Shown in pieces: positions 52,576-61,031 of a stretch of 64,000 nucleotides of DNA. The translations under genes and the position numbers were made by a program. The stretch's first letter is position 1. The number at the start of each line of letters is the position of its first letter. The notes below the pieces were generated by a model. That model worked only from the letters and a program-made list of their open reading frames with translations, made no database searches and was not told the origin of the DNA. The DNA is from Candidatus Bathyarchaeia archaeon (GTDB taxonomy: Archaea; Thermoproteota; Bathyarchaeia; Bathyarchaeales; Bathycorpusculaceae), in contig CP166960.1 of NCBI GenBank assembly GCA_041447175.1, positions 2,310,519 through 2,374,518 on the forward strand, read 5' to 3'.

Positions 52576-53190
52576 ATGGCTACTATGCCTGTAGACCTAA
52601 GCATTCTTGAAATTGATGGCGTCTGGTTTGCGGCGGCACTGGACAGGCAGCATGTTTTAGCCACAAGCTTTAGCCACGACAAAACCAAGACCCTGCAAAA
52701 ATTGGCTCAAAGTTTACCCAAAAGCACGCAGCTGCACGTTACCTCTGGCGTTTGTGGGTTGGCAGGAAAAGTCTTGGCAGCCATGGAGCAGGTCTACGAC
52801 GGTAAATCAACCGCAGAAGACCTTGCTTTGTCGTTGGAGCGTTTGCCCGAATACACGCAACGTGTGCTTCGAGCCGTTAACCGAATTCCCGCGGGGTATG
52901 TTGCTTCTTATGGTGGTGTGGCTGAGGCTGTGGGTGGAGGTGCACGCGCTGTTGGAAACGTTATGGCTTCAAACCCCTTTGCGCCTCTTATTCCCTGCCA
53001 CAGAGTTGTAACCTCAAGTTTGGGGCTTGGTGGTTATGGAGGAGGTTTGCGGGCGAAAGTGGAGCTTTTGATGCGGGAAAGGCGCGGGTTTGCCCAGCCG
53101 GCTGAGGTTGTGGTTGATGGTGGTGGGGTTTTGAGGGTTTTTCCTGTAGAGTTTGTGCTCCGAAAACTCGAGAAGCAAACTCTTGTTTAA
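52576..53190 (+). CDS. ogt: Methylated-DNA--protein-cysteine methyltransferase
   Basis: A DNA-repair protein of about 204 residues that takes the alkyl group from O6-alkylguanine onto its own Cys. The active-site motif is LIPCHRVV. The helix-turn-helix part is seen as VLRAVNRIPAGYVASYGGVAEAVGGGARAVGNVMASNP. The N-terminal ribonuclease-H-like domain is poorly conserved, as usual. The start is uncertain among ATG 52549, 52576 and 52585; a TATA-like ttttaaaat at about 52515 suggests a very short leader. Confidence 0.9.
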   Translation: MATMPVDLSILEIDGVWFAAALDRQHVLATSFSHDKTKTLQKLAQSLPKSTQLHVTSGVCGLAGKVLAAMEQVYDGKSTAEDLALSLERLPEYTQRVLRAVNRIPAGYVASYGGVAEAVGGGARAVGNVMASNPFAPLIPCHRVVTSSLGLGGYGGGLRAKVELLMRERRGFAQPAEVVVDGGGVLRVFPVEFVLRKLEKQTLV

Positions 53191-53275
53191 GACTCAACAA
53201 CCATGCCCCAGAGTTATAGGTTGGTTGGGTCAAAATGGTTAAAAGTTAACTTGCAAATCTTCAAGTGAGCAACAG

Positions 53276-54388
53276 ATGCGTATAGGCTTTATCGTAAACC
53301 CCATTGCGGGTATGGGCGGCAGAGTCGGCTTGAAAGGCACCGACGGGGTTCTTCAAAAAGCGCTCGCTAAGGGGGCTCAGCCTGTTGCACCTCAACGGGC
53401 AAAGGAGTTTTTGGAGGCGCTCAAACAGCGCATGGGCAACTACCAAATTGATGTGTTCTGCTGTCCCGCAAACATGGGCGCAGACGAAGCTCAAGCCGCA
53501 GACTTGTCCTTTCAAATTTTACCTATGACTCTTGGTGAAGAGACCAATGCATGTGACACGGAAACCGCGGTCAAACAGCTACACCTGGCAAACGTAGACC
53601 TCATTGTTTTTGTTGGTGGAGACGGAACAGCCCGAGACATCCTAAACGCCTCTCACAACACAGTTCCCGTGCTGGGCGTTCCTTCGGGCGTGAAAATGTA
53701 CAGCGGCATATTCGCCGTAAACCCAAAAGACGCGGCAGAAGCCGTTGTGGCGTTTGTAGAGCACCGCGCCGAACTTGTGGATTTTGAGATCATGGATGCC
53801 GACGAGGAAGCTATCCGCAATGATGTTTTTGACGTGAAACTGTACGGTTATCTGAAGGGGCTTTCGATTCCTGCATTAGTGCAGGGCAGTAAAGAGGTTT
53901 CGCCCGAAACGGTTGATGAAAAGGCGCAGCAAAAAGCCATAGCCCGATACATCGCCGAGGAAATGCCCAAAGACGCCATCTTAATTCTTGGACCAGGAAC
54001 AACCGTGGAATCCATCGCCCAAGAGTTAGGTGTGAAAAAGACGGTTCTGGGCGTAGACATTTACCATGATGGCAAGGTTGTTTTGGATGCTGACGAGAAA
54101 ACCCTGCTGGAAGCCGTCCCTGATTGGGATAAAACTTGGCTTGTTTTGTCGCCAATAGGGCATCAAGGCATCTTGCTGGGCAGGGGCAACCAGCAAATCA
54201 GCCCCCAAGTAATCAAAAAGGTTGGCAAGAACAAGATGCTCGTAGTGGCAACAATAGGCAAATTGCGGGGCATCGAAGGCAAGGCGCTTAGAGTTGACAC
54301 GGGCAACACAGAAGTGGACAGCCTGCTCAAGGGCAACATTCGCGTGATAACCGATTACCAGATGGGCGTACAAATCCCAATCCAATAA
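53276..54388 (+). CDS. ATP-NAD/AcoX-type kinase
   Basis: A 370-residue protein of the ATP-NAD kinase superfamily, AcoX-like branch. The nucleotide motif is FVGGDGTARDIL, preceded by IGFIVNPIAGMGGRVGLKG; GPGTTVESIAQELG and SPIGHQGILLGRGNQQISP follow later. It is longer than true NAD kinases and may phosphorylate a different substrate. A start ATG at 53276 has no clear ribosome site, consistent with a leaderless transcript. The next gene is proS. Confidence 0.82.
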   Translation: MRIGFIVNPIAGMGGRVGLKGTDGVLQKALAKGAQPVAPQRAKEFLEALKQRMGNYQIDVFCCPANMGADEAQAADLSFQILPMTLGEETNACDTETAVKQLHLANVDLIVFVGGDGTARDILNASHNTVPVLGVPSGVKMYSGIFAVNPKDAAEAVVAFVEHRAELVDFEIMDADEEAIRNDVFDVKLYGYLKGLSIPALVQGSKEVSPETVDEKAQQKAIARYIAEEMPKDAILILGPGTTVESIAQELGVKKTVLGVDIYHDGKVVLDADEKTLLEAVPDWDKTWLVLSPIGHQGILLGRGNQQISPQVIKKVGKNKMLVVATIGKLRGIEGKALRVDTGNTEVDSLLKGNIRVITDYQMGVQIPIQ

Positions 54389-54462
54389 CTTATGGCAGCA
54401 GTTTGGAGTGTTGCTGCGTTAGGGTTATATTGCTGCTAAACGAATCAACTCTGAGACCTAAA

Positions 54463-55905
54463 ATGTCAGACGTTGGAGTTACAGTCAAAAAAAGCGAAGA
54501 CTTCTCAGAATGGTACACAGAAGTCATTCTAAAGTCAGGCTTAGCTGACTACGCCCCCATCAAGGGCTGCATGATTATCCGCGAAGACGCCATCGCCATG
54601 TGGGAGAACATCCAAGAAATCCTCAACAAAAAAATCCGCGCCACAGGGCACCGCAACGTGTACTTCCCCCTGTTCATCCCTGAGGGCTTCCTTAAAAAAG
54701 AAGCCGAACACTTCGAAGGCTTCACACCCGAAGTTGCTTGGGTCACGCAAGGCGGCGACAGCCCACTGGAGGAGAAGCTGGCAGTGCGACCCACGTCTGA
54801 AACCATCATGTACGCAACCTTCGCCAAGTGGATCCGTAGCTGGCGTGACCTGCCTCTCAAAATTAATCAATGGTGTAATATTGTGCGGTGGGAAACCAAA
54901 GCCACCAAACTGTTTCTGCGCACCCGCGAGTTTCTCTGGCAAGAAGGCCACACTGCCCACGCCAGCAAAGAGGAAGCCGAAGCCGAAGTCCTGTATGCCC
55001 TCCAAGAATACCGCGACATCATGGAAAACTACCTTGCAATCCCCGTGCTTGTCGGAGTGAAAAGTGAAAGCGAAAAATTTGCCGGTGCCGACTACACCAC
55101 CGCATTAGAAGCTATGATGCCCGACGGCAAAGCGTTGCAGATGGGAACCAGCCACAACCTTGGACAGCATTTCGCGCACGTTTTCGACATCAAATACATC
55201 GGCGAGGACGAAAACGACCACTTGGTCTGGCAGACTAGCTGGGGCATCACTACTCGAACCATCGGTGCCTTGGTCATGATTCACGGTGATGACCGTGGAC
55301 TGGTGCTCCCGCCCAAAATCGCCCCTATTCATGTGGTTGTTGTGCCTATCCCCTACAAGGGCGCTGAACCTGCCGCGATAGTGGCTAAAGCCAAAGAAGT
55401 CGCCGACAAACTTACCCAAGCTGGCTTAACGGTAATTGTGGATGACCGACAGGAGTACACGCCGGGCTGGAAATTCAACCAGTGGGAACTTAAAGGCGTA
55501 CCCGTCCGCATCGAGATTGGTCCCCGCGACCTCAAACAAGGCCAAGTTACTCTGGCAAGGCGCGACACCTACCAAAAAAGCTTTGTCAAAGAAGCCGAAG
55601 CCATCTCAGCCGTGCAAACCCTGCTACAGGACATCCAGCAAAACCTCTTCGAAAAAGCTCAGGCAAATCTTAAGCAGCAAACCACCGCCGTCAAAACCTA
55701 CGAGGAATTCAAAGCCACGGTCGCTGGCAAAGGCGGTTTTGTTAAGGCGGCGTGGTGTGGCAACGCAAACTGCGAAGCAAAAATCAAGGAGGAAACAGGC
55801 GCCACGGTCAGGGTGATTCCCTTCGAGAAAGAAACGCCCCAGACGGACTGCATATACTGCGGGCAGAAAGCCAAAGATGTAGCTTACTTTGCCCGAAGCT
55901 ACTAA
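54463..55905 (+). CDS. proS: Prolyl-tRNA synthetase, archaeal/eukaryotic type
   Basis: A 480-residue class II synthetase from ATG 54463 (the frame reaches 54403, but those 20 residues are not family-like). Motif 2 is RWETKATKLFLRTREFLWQEGHTAH and motif 3 lies near GALVMIHGDDRGLVLPP. It has the C-terminal zinc-type domain (GNANCEAKIKE, DCIYCGQKA) and the terminal Tyr (YFARSY) typical of the archaeal type, and lacks the bacterial editing insertion. Confidence 0.94.
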   Translation: MSDVGVTVKKSEDFSEWYTEVILKSGLADYAPIKGCMIIREDAIAMWENIQEILNKKIRATGHRNVYFPLFIPEGFLKKEAEHFEGFTPEVAWVTQGGDSPLEEKLAVRPTSETIMYATFAKWIRSWRDLPLKINQWCNIVRWETKATKLFLRTREFLWQEGHTAHASKEEAEAEVLYALQEYRDIMENYLAIPVLVGVKSESEKFAGADYTTALEAMMPDGKALQMGTSHNLGQHFAHVFDIKYIGEDENDHLVWQTSWGITTRTIGALVMIHGDDRGLVLPPKIAPIHVVVVPIPYKGAEPAAIVAKAKEVADKLTQAGLTVIVDDRQEYTPGWKFNQWELKGVPVRIEIGPRDLKQGQVTLARRDTYQKSFVKEAEAISAVQTLLQDIQQNLFEKAQANLKQQTTAVKTYEEFKATVAGKGGFVKAAWCGNANCEAKIKEETGATVRVIPFEKETPQTDCIYCGQKAKDVAYFARSY

Positions 55906-55912
55906 AACCCTT

Positions 55913-57724
55913 TTAATGGGTGAGTTGCTGGGCTACCTCCGACAAACCCAGCCTCTCCAAAGTCGCCTCTTTCGGAACCCCCTTTTCGTTCCAGCCCCGT
56001 TTGGCATAGTAGTTTTGCAGCAGTGCATCATATTTTTGTCGGTTCAGCTTTTCGCCCGCCAGTTCACCTTCTGTCAAGGCTTCCTCGAACCACCTTGCAG
56101 GCGGAACATCCATCTGGCTTGACCATTCCCCGTTGTGTTCGCGTATCCAAAAAGCCCGAACCAAGTTAAAAACCCGCTCCGAAATCAAAATGAACTTCTC
56201 CCATGAGTAGTCTTGCCCTGTGGCGGAGTGAAGGAATTTGGGGTACCATTCGCGGTCAAGCCCCAAGTTAATCATCGGAAAACGGCAAACGCCAAGGCAC
56301 TCAAAGATACCTCGCAGGTTCTGGGTGGCAACTAAATGTTCAGCTTTCTCTTCCCCATAACCCAAACGGTCATGTTGCGTCTCCCAAGCCAAAACCCAAG
56401 CGTCCTTGTGGTGCGCTCCGATGGGGCTGGTTCCGTACGCTAAAGCCATCTCAGGCGCGGCGCGGCAGTCATATGCGCTCACTTCTAACCCCTTCACATG
56501 CATCGCCCACCGCGCGGAGTCTCCGCCGATTTTTGCTGCGGCTGCCCGCACGCCTTCAGCCAGAACCTCTCCTAAGCCGCGCCGAAATGCTATGTCTTCG
56601 CAGAGGGTTTTTGCGTGCTCAAAGTTGCCCCACCTATAATTCTGGGGGATTAAGCCTTTCTGTGAGGCTTCCATGGCAAACCCAATTACGCTGCCCAAAG
56701 AAATCGTGTCTAACCCAAACTCATCTGCGATGCGGTTTAAGGCGGAAACCTGCGCCAAGTTGCCTAAACCGATGTTGCTACCCAGCATCGCAATGTTCTC
56801 GTAATCCAGCTCGGACTCGCAGTTTTGGGCGTCTTTGACGACGTTGCCACAAGTCATGTTACAATTGGGGCACCCACGATTCGCTACCTTAATTGCTTCA
56901 GCGGCGTAACCGTTGATTTTCTCAGCTTCAGCAAACGTGCCCTTTTGGTAGTTGCGGGTTGGCAAGGCACTGTTGATGTTTGCCCAATCCATCGTGCCCA
57001 ACGTTCCCACGCGTTTCCACGTTTTATAGTTGGGTCTGGTGAGAATTTCCTTAAACCCCGCCCTCCCCTGAGCCTTAAGCTCATCAGGATAAGCCGCCTG
57101 AAGCGTCCTTGAGCCTTCTATGACCAGTGCTTTAAGGTTTTTTGAACCCATAACCGCGCCGATGCCCGGTCTGCCGCCAGCCCTGCCCTCCTGCGAAACA
57201 ACACAGGCAAACTTGACAAGGTTCTCTCCGCCCTGACCAATCGAAACAATGCCCCCTGTCCTACCGTAAGTCTGCCTTAGCTGACCTTCGGTTTCAAAAC
57301 TGTTCTTTCCCCAAAGCTCTGCGGCATCTAAAAACTCCACATCGTCATCACAGACGTGCAGGATGGTGGGTTTTTCGGCTTTACCCTCGGCGATGATGGC
57401 GTCGTAGCCTGCCTTGCGAATTTGAACTGCGGCAAATGTGCCCAAGTTGCCATCGCCGTACCCGCCTGTCAAAGGGCTTTTTGATGCTACAATCAGTTTG
57501 CCGCTGTTGGGCAACGGAAACCCCGTTAGGGGTCCAGTGGCGAAGATGAGTTTGTTTGTGGGTGAGAGGGGTGGTGTTCCGGGGGGAAGGGTGTCCCAAA
57601 GGATTTTGGCTGCAAAGCCTCTGCCGCCCATGTAGTCAGAAGCAAAGCTGTTGCTGTAAGTTTCCACTAAGTGGGTACTGTTACTTAGGTTGACGCGTAG
57701 GAATTTGCCGTTCCATCCAAACAT
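55913..57724 (-). CDS. aor: Tungsten-containing aldehyde ferredoxin oxidoreductase
   Basis: A tungstopterin enzyme of about 603 residues oxidising aldehydes to acids with ferredoxin. Seen: FGWNGKFLRVNLSNS at the start, DYMGGRGFAAKILWD, GRAGGRPGIGAVMGSKNLKALV, the [4Fe-4S] motif CPNCNMTC and its distant fourth Cys (FECLGVCRFPM), and pterin-contacting DCRAAPEMALAYG. I choose ATG 57724 because GAGG lies seven bases before it and family proteins begin with this motif; the frame runs on to 57850. The stop is 7 bases from the convergent proS stop. Confidence 0.93.
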   Translation of the reverse strand: MFGWNGKFLRVNLSNSTHLVETYSNSFASDYMGGRGFAAKILWDTLPPGTPPLSPTNKLIFATGPLTGFPLPNSGKLIVASKSPLTGGYGDGNLGTFAAVQIRKAGYDAIIAEGKAEKPTILHVCDDDVEFLDAAELWGKNSFETEGQLRQTYGRTGGIVSIGQGGENLVKFACVVSQEGRAGGRPGIGAVMGSKNLKALVIEGSRTLQAAYPDELKAQGRAGFKEILTRPNYKTWKRVGTLGTMDWANINSALPTRNYQKGTFAEAEKINGYAAEAIKVANRGCPNCNMTCGNVVKDAQNCESELDYENIAMLGSNIGLGNLAQVSALNRIADEFGLDTISLGSVIGFAMEASQKGLIPQNYRWGNFEHAKTLCEDIAFRRGLGEVLAEGVRAAAAKIGGDSARWAMHVKGLEVSAYDCRAAPEMALAYGTSPIGAHHKDAWVLAWETQHDRLGYGEEKAEHLVATQNLRGIFECLGVCRFPMINLGLDREWYPKFLHSATGQDYSWEKFILISERVFNLVRAFWIREHNGEWSSQMDVPPARWFEEALTEGELAGEKLNRQKYDALLQNYYAKRGWNEKGVPKEATLERLGLSEVAQQLTH

Positions 57725-57925
57725 GTACGTTGCCTCAAAAGGTCCCTTGACAGTTAAGGGATGTGGGGAAATAAAAGTGTGCTGAATAACAAAGCGGGTT
57801 TCCCCAAAGGGACTCGCTACTTGTCCTTCCACAAACAAGGCATATCTCATGGTGTTTTGTGCTGTTTACGTATTGCTGCCTTAGGAAGTTTGCCGAAACA
57901 ACAATTGAGTTTACAGCTAAAGTTA

Positions 57926-57934
57926 AGTATATGA
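57926..57934 (+). promoter_or_regulatory. TATA box of the NAC gene
   Basis: An agtatatga element lies 34 bases before the ATG of the NAC gene in an otherwise plain 117-base gap. Spacing fits a short leader. It is between divergent genes, so the other direction may have its own promoter that I cannot define. Confidence 0.45.
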
Positions 57935-57967
57935 ATATCCAAAATACACTTCTGTTGAGGCAACTAT

Positions 57968-58321
57968 ATGCAGCGACGCATGAACCCTAGAGACACAAAA
58001 CGCATGATGCAACGCATGGGCATGAACATGCAGGGTGTCGAAGACGTTGAAGAAGTAATCATCCGTACCCCCTCAAAAGAAATCGTTATCGAAGCCCCGG
58101 AAGTTGCCATAGTAAACCTGCAGGGACAAAAAATCTTCCAAGTAGCCGGCGGAAAAGTCTCTGAACGTGCACCCCAACACCAAACCCAAGCTGCTGTAGT
58201 CTCTGAAGAAGACGTGCAGCTGGTCTCAGGACAAACGGGCAAAAGCCTTGAGGAAGCCCGCAAAGCCCTCATAGAAAGCGAAGGTGACTTGGCAAAAGCC
58301 ATACTGCTGCTGCAGTCCTAA
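57968..58321 (+). CDS. nac: Nascent polypeptide-associated complex protein (NAC alpha)
   Basis: A 117-residue ribosome-associated chaperone. After a Met/Arg-rich start (NPRDTKRMMQRMGM) comes the NAC domain (EEVIIRTPSKEIVIEAPEVAIVNLQGQKIFQVAG), and residues about 80-117 are a UBA domain (DVQLVSGQTGKSLEEARKALIESEGDLAKAILLLQ). Domain order and length are as in other archaea, where the protein acts as a homodimer at the peptide exit. Confidence 0.94.
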   Translation: MQRRMNPRDTKRMMQRMGMNMQGVEDVEEVIIRTPSKEIVIEAPEVAIVNLQGQKIFQVAGGKVSERAPQHQTQAAVVSEEDVQLVSGQTGKSLEEARKALIESEGDLAKAILLLQS

Positions 58322-58372
58322 CCGCTAACGCGGTTTTATCCACAAGCACACGCTGCAAATTTAGGCGAAAAC

Positions 58373-59308
58373 ATGACCACAAACAAACCTGAACTTGCAG
58401 TTGTTGGACACTTCTCAAACGACCTTCTCAAGCTTCCCTCCAGACTGGAACCTTACACCGTGCTAGGCGGCGCTGTTGCTTACTCTTCTATTGTGGCTCA
58501 ACGATTAGGCACACAGGTTTTGGTGATTTCTAAGGTAGGCTCAGATTTTCCTCCTGCATATCAAAGCCAACTTCTTAGCGAAGGCATAGACCTCTCAGGA
58601 GTCACCACTGCAGAAGAGGCGCGCACAACAAGTTTTGAGCTCACCTACAATGCAGACTTGTCAAGCCGAACGCTAAAACTAACCCGCCAAGGACCCCCCA
58701 TCACCCTCAATGACCTCCCCCGCGCCTTATACGCGAAAGTGATTCACTTAGCACCCATAGCCGCAGAAATCTCCTACCCCGTCGTGGCGCATCTGAGGCA
58801 ATGCTGTACCTGCCTATCCATTGACCCGCAAGGCATGACCCGACGCTTTGACCAAAACGGAAACGTCACCTGCGCCGCACAGATAGACCCGCGCATCCTG
58901 CCCCTAGTTGATGTTTACAAGTCATCTTTTGAGGAGCTTACGGCTTTGACCCAAGAATCCGACCTTGTAGCCGCCGTAAAAAAGATGCATACCTTAGGTC
59001 CCGAACTGGTCGTTGTTACTTTGGGTTCGCAGGGCGCAGTGCTATCAGTACACGGCAGAATCTCGTCTGTTGCAGCGTATGGGTCAAAGTCGGCAGTGGA
59101 CCCGACAGGAGCGGGAGATGCCTTCATTGGCGCCTTTCTCTCGCAGCACATCCGACAAAAAACCCCGTTTTGGAGCGCATCTGTGGGTTCTGCTGCGTCT
59201 TCGCTGGTGGTTGAAGGCGTTGGAACAAACTTTTCCTTAGACCCGACTCAGGTAAATCAACGAGTTCACACAATTCAAGAAAAGAGACCTGCACGTAGTG
59301 CCCTGTAA
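58373..59308 (+). CDS. PfkB-family carbohydrate kinase
   Basis: A 311-residue ribokinase-fold kinase. The anion-hole and catalytic-base motif is DPTGAGDAFIGAFL, and the N-terminal GGAVAYSSIVAQRLG matches the substrate lid region of the family. Possible substrates include ribose, inositol, fructose or a nucleoside; sequence alone does not decide. It follows the NAC gene by 51 bases and converges on the tandem Lrp gene. Confidence 0.88.
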   Translation: MTTNKPELAVVGHFSNDLLKLPSRLEPYTVLGGAVAYSSIVAQRLGTQVLVISKVGSDFPPAYQSQLLSEGIDLSGVTTAEEARTTSFELTYNADLSSRTLKLTRQGPPITLNDLPRALYAKVIHLAPIAAEISYPVVAHLRQCCTCLSIDPQGMTRRFDQNGNVTCAAQIDPRILPLVDVYKSSFEELTALTQESDLVAAVKKMHTLGPELVVVTLGSQGAVLSVHGRISSVAAYGSKSAVDPTGAGDAFIGAFLSQHIRQKTPFWSASVGSAASSLVVEGVGTNFSLDPTQVNQRVHTIQEKRPARSAL

Positions 59309-59331
59309 GCTCAATACTGCTTTTATGCGGT

Positions 59332-60306
59332 TTAGAAGGTTGATATATGTTGCCCGCTTGTTGGCCACTTCGGCGGAACCCGGCGTGTTGCAGTTTCCAT
59401 TTTGGCGATGTTGGGGATTTTGGCAATTTCTTCTTGGATTTCAAACTGCTGTTTGGTGTCTCTGACCATGGCGGTTACGTGGAGGTCAAAGTCTCCGCTT
59501 GTCTTTATGATTATGATAACATCGGGAATTTTAGTTAAGATGTCTATCACGTCGGCGTTTTGTTTTTGGAAGGCAAAGGCTATGCTGAAATCAAGGTTTG
59601 CCTGATACCCCAACTTTTCAGGGTTTATCTGGATTGAAACCTTCATGGCTCCGCTTTCAACTAGCTTTTGGTATCTTCGAATTACCGTGTCGGTGGAAAG
59701 CCCCAGCGATTGGGCGATTTTTCTAAACGACATTCGGCCGTCTTGAGAAAGTTTGTCTGTTATCTGCTTGTCTATATCGTCAGCGACAAAGGATTTCTGA
59801 TTGTGGGGGATTTCTTGTGGTGGAGACTCAAAAACGGGTTGCCCCTCCTTTGGGGTGTATAACCGCAGGTTTTCAGGGTTGTTTTTCACATCTAACCAAA
59901 GGTCTGAACGCAGTTCAATAACTGAACTATGGAGCCTAACCGTTTCCTTGATTTGGTCTAAATCTTTGAGGTTTTTTAAGCTTGCAATAAGCCTTATGTT
60001 ATATCTTGAATTATACTGTCGAATGGGCGCCAAATTAGGGATTTTTCTAACCCGCTCAAAAATACTTTCAACATGCTGCGATTCAACATTTAGCAGCACC
60101 GTCGTAACTGCGAGGTTTCCAAAAGCCGCAGAGTCAACTTGCGTTGTTGCCCCCGCAATGATGCCTGCTTTCTCCATTTTTGTGTAACATTTCCAAATTT
60201 TGTTTTTTGAAACGTCACATTCTTGGGCTATTTCGTCAAAGCTTTTCCGTCCGTCCCTGAGCAGGTCTTTGAGAATTTTGGCGTCTATGTCGTCAATTTT
60301 TAACAA
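59332..60306 (-). CDS. Tandem Lrp/AsnC-type regulator
   Basis: A 324-residue regulator made of two Lrp units. The first helix-turn-helix is DDIDAKILKDLLRDGRKSFDEIAQECDVSKNKIW (residues 4-40) and the second is DDIDKQITDKLSQDGRMSFRKIAQSLGLSTDTVIRRY (about 175-210). Each is followed by a RAM-like domain. A single chain can therefore bind two half-sites. Similar double-Lrp proteins exist in archaea; ligand and targets are unknown. It is divergent from the structured RNA candidate at 60.45 kb. Confidence 0.85.
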   Translation of the reverse strand: MLKIDDIDAKILKDLLRDGRKSFDEIAQECDVSKNKIWKCYTKMEKAGIIAGATTQVDSAAFGNLAVTTVLLNVESQHVESIFERVRKIPNLAPIRQYNSRYNIRLIASLKNLKDLDQIKETVRLHSSVIELRSDLWLDVKNNPENLRLYTPKEGQPVFESPPQEIPHNQKSFVADDIDKQITDKLSQDGRMSFRKIAQSLGLSTDTVIRRYQKLVESGAMKVSIQINPEKLGYQANLDFSIAFAFQKQNADVIDILTKIPDVIIIIKTSGDFDLHVTAMVRDTKQQFEIQEEIAKIPNIAKMETATRRVPPKWPTSGQHISTF

Positions 60307-60420
60307 AGCTCATCTGGTTAGAAATTTATGTGCACTTGCGATTTAAGCTTTCCGACAATTTAGCCATTTTTGGCTTGATTTTAAACATTTTGTCGGCTAC
60401 CTGAGTTTTTCTTCACAACC

Positions 60421-60660
60421 CTTATATTCAAAATTTTATTCATTTTCATTCCACCAAATTTGGAGAGAGACGAGGTGAAAGTCTCCTTTTTTGGCGTAAT
60501 GCCAGAAAGGGAGACCTAACAGGGGCTGAGTGGGCTCTGGGAGCGGTTACCTGATCTTGCTTGTCGGGTTTTCAATCTCCTATTTAGGGCAGAGCCCCAG
60601 CAGACCCTCCATTAGGTTCCAACAAAGAGTCGGGATTCGTCTTCATATCTTTTTGCTTAA
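60421..60660 (+). ncRNA. Structured RNA candidate with own promoter, family A/B copy 2
   Basis: A TATA-like cttatattc at 60421-60429 predicts an RNA starting near 60450. First hairpin: GTCTCC (60481-60486) with GGAGAC (60510-60515), with an inner GGC-gtaat-GCC. Second, shared with 49510-49600: AGGG with CCCT, GCTG (60525-60528) with CAGC (60598-60601), and GGGCTCTG (60532-60539) with CAGAGCCC (60590-60597). The end is not defined; T-rich sequence begins near 60640. The 501-base gap 60307-60807 holds no convincing protein gene. Confidence 0.55.
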
Positions 60661-60762
60661 AAATTTTAACTATTTATTAGAGTATTCATTGTTTTCCATT
60701 TGCCGTGTTTTTTTATCCTGCTTTGGGCGCGGTGGATTCGCAAGACCTATTAGGATTATGGC

Positions 60763-60768
60763 TATATT
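60763..60768 (+). promoter_or_regulatory. TATA box before the small Cys protein and thrS
   Basis: A tatatt within ggctatattgg lies about 40 bases before the TTG start of the small gene at 60808, a usual distance for archaeal promoters. It probably drives that gene and thrS, which follows after 14 bases. Confidence 0.4.
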
Positions 60769-60807
60769 GGTAAACAGTCTCACTTATGTTGAGCTAGGTG
60801 TTAAACG

Positions 60808-61017
60808 TTGGGTCGTATCGATAAAGGCATGAAATGCAGCATTGGCGGCTGCAGCCGAGACGCAGAGAGGTCAATTCCGGTTGATAAAGCCAAGTCTGCA
60901 GGCTTAAAGGTGAATACAGCCGAAAAACGCGCTTACCTTTGCCACGAACACTATAAAGAATACAAGAAAAAATCAAAGAAAGATAAGACTCTTGAAAAAT
61001 GGCGCTATGGCGCATAA
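60808..61017 (+). CDS. Small Cys/His basic protein upstream of thrS
   Basis: A 69-residue, very basic protein. Two Cys (KCSIGGC) and a later C-H-x2-H (YLCHEHYKEYKKK) could form a zinc finger. The TTG start at 60808 gives MGRIDKGMKC, which looks like the natural N-terminus; ATG 60829 would remove it. It precedes thrS by 14 bases. The basic character suggests RNA or ribosome binding, which is inference. Confidence 0.7.
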   Translation: MGRIDKGMKCSIGGCSRDAERSIPVDKAKSAGLKVNTAEKRAYLCHEHYKEYKKKSKKDKTLEKWRYGA

Positions 61018-61031
61018 GGACGTGAACAAAA

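Noticed and set aside
57725-57850. 42-residue N-terminal extension of the aldehyde oxidoreductase
   Set aside because: Family proteins begin at the FGWNGK motif, and a ribosome site precedes the ATG at 57724. The upstream part shows no homology.
60465-60490. Resemblance of gaggtgaaagtc to the RNase P RNA core motif GAGGAAAGTC
   Set aside because: The extra T breaks the motif, the later conserved blocks are absent, and the second copy of the element at 49510 lacks this part altogether.
60521-60608. TPP riboswitch suspected from ggggctgag
   Set aside because: The second TPP block and the three-way junction are missing, and no thiamine gene follows.
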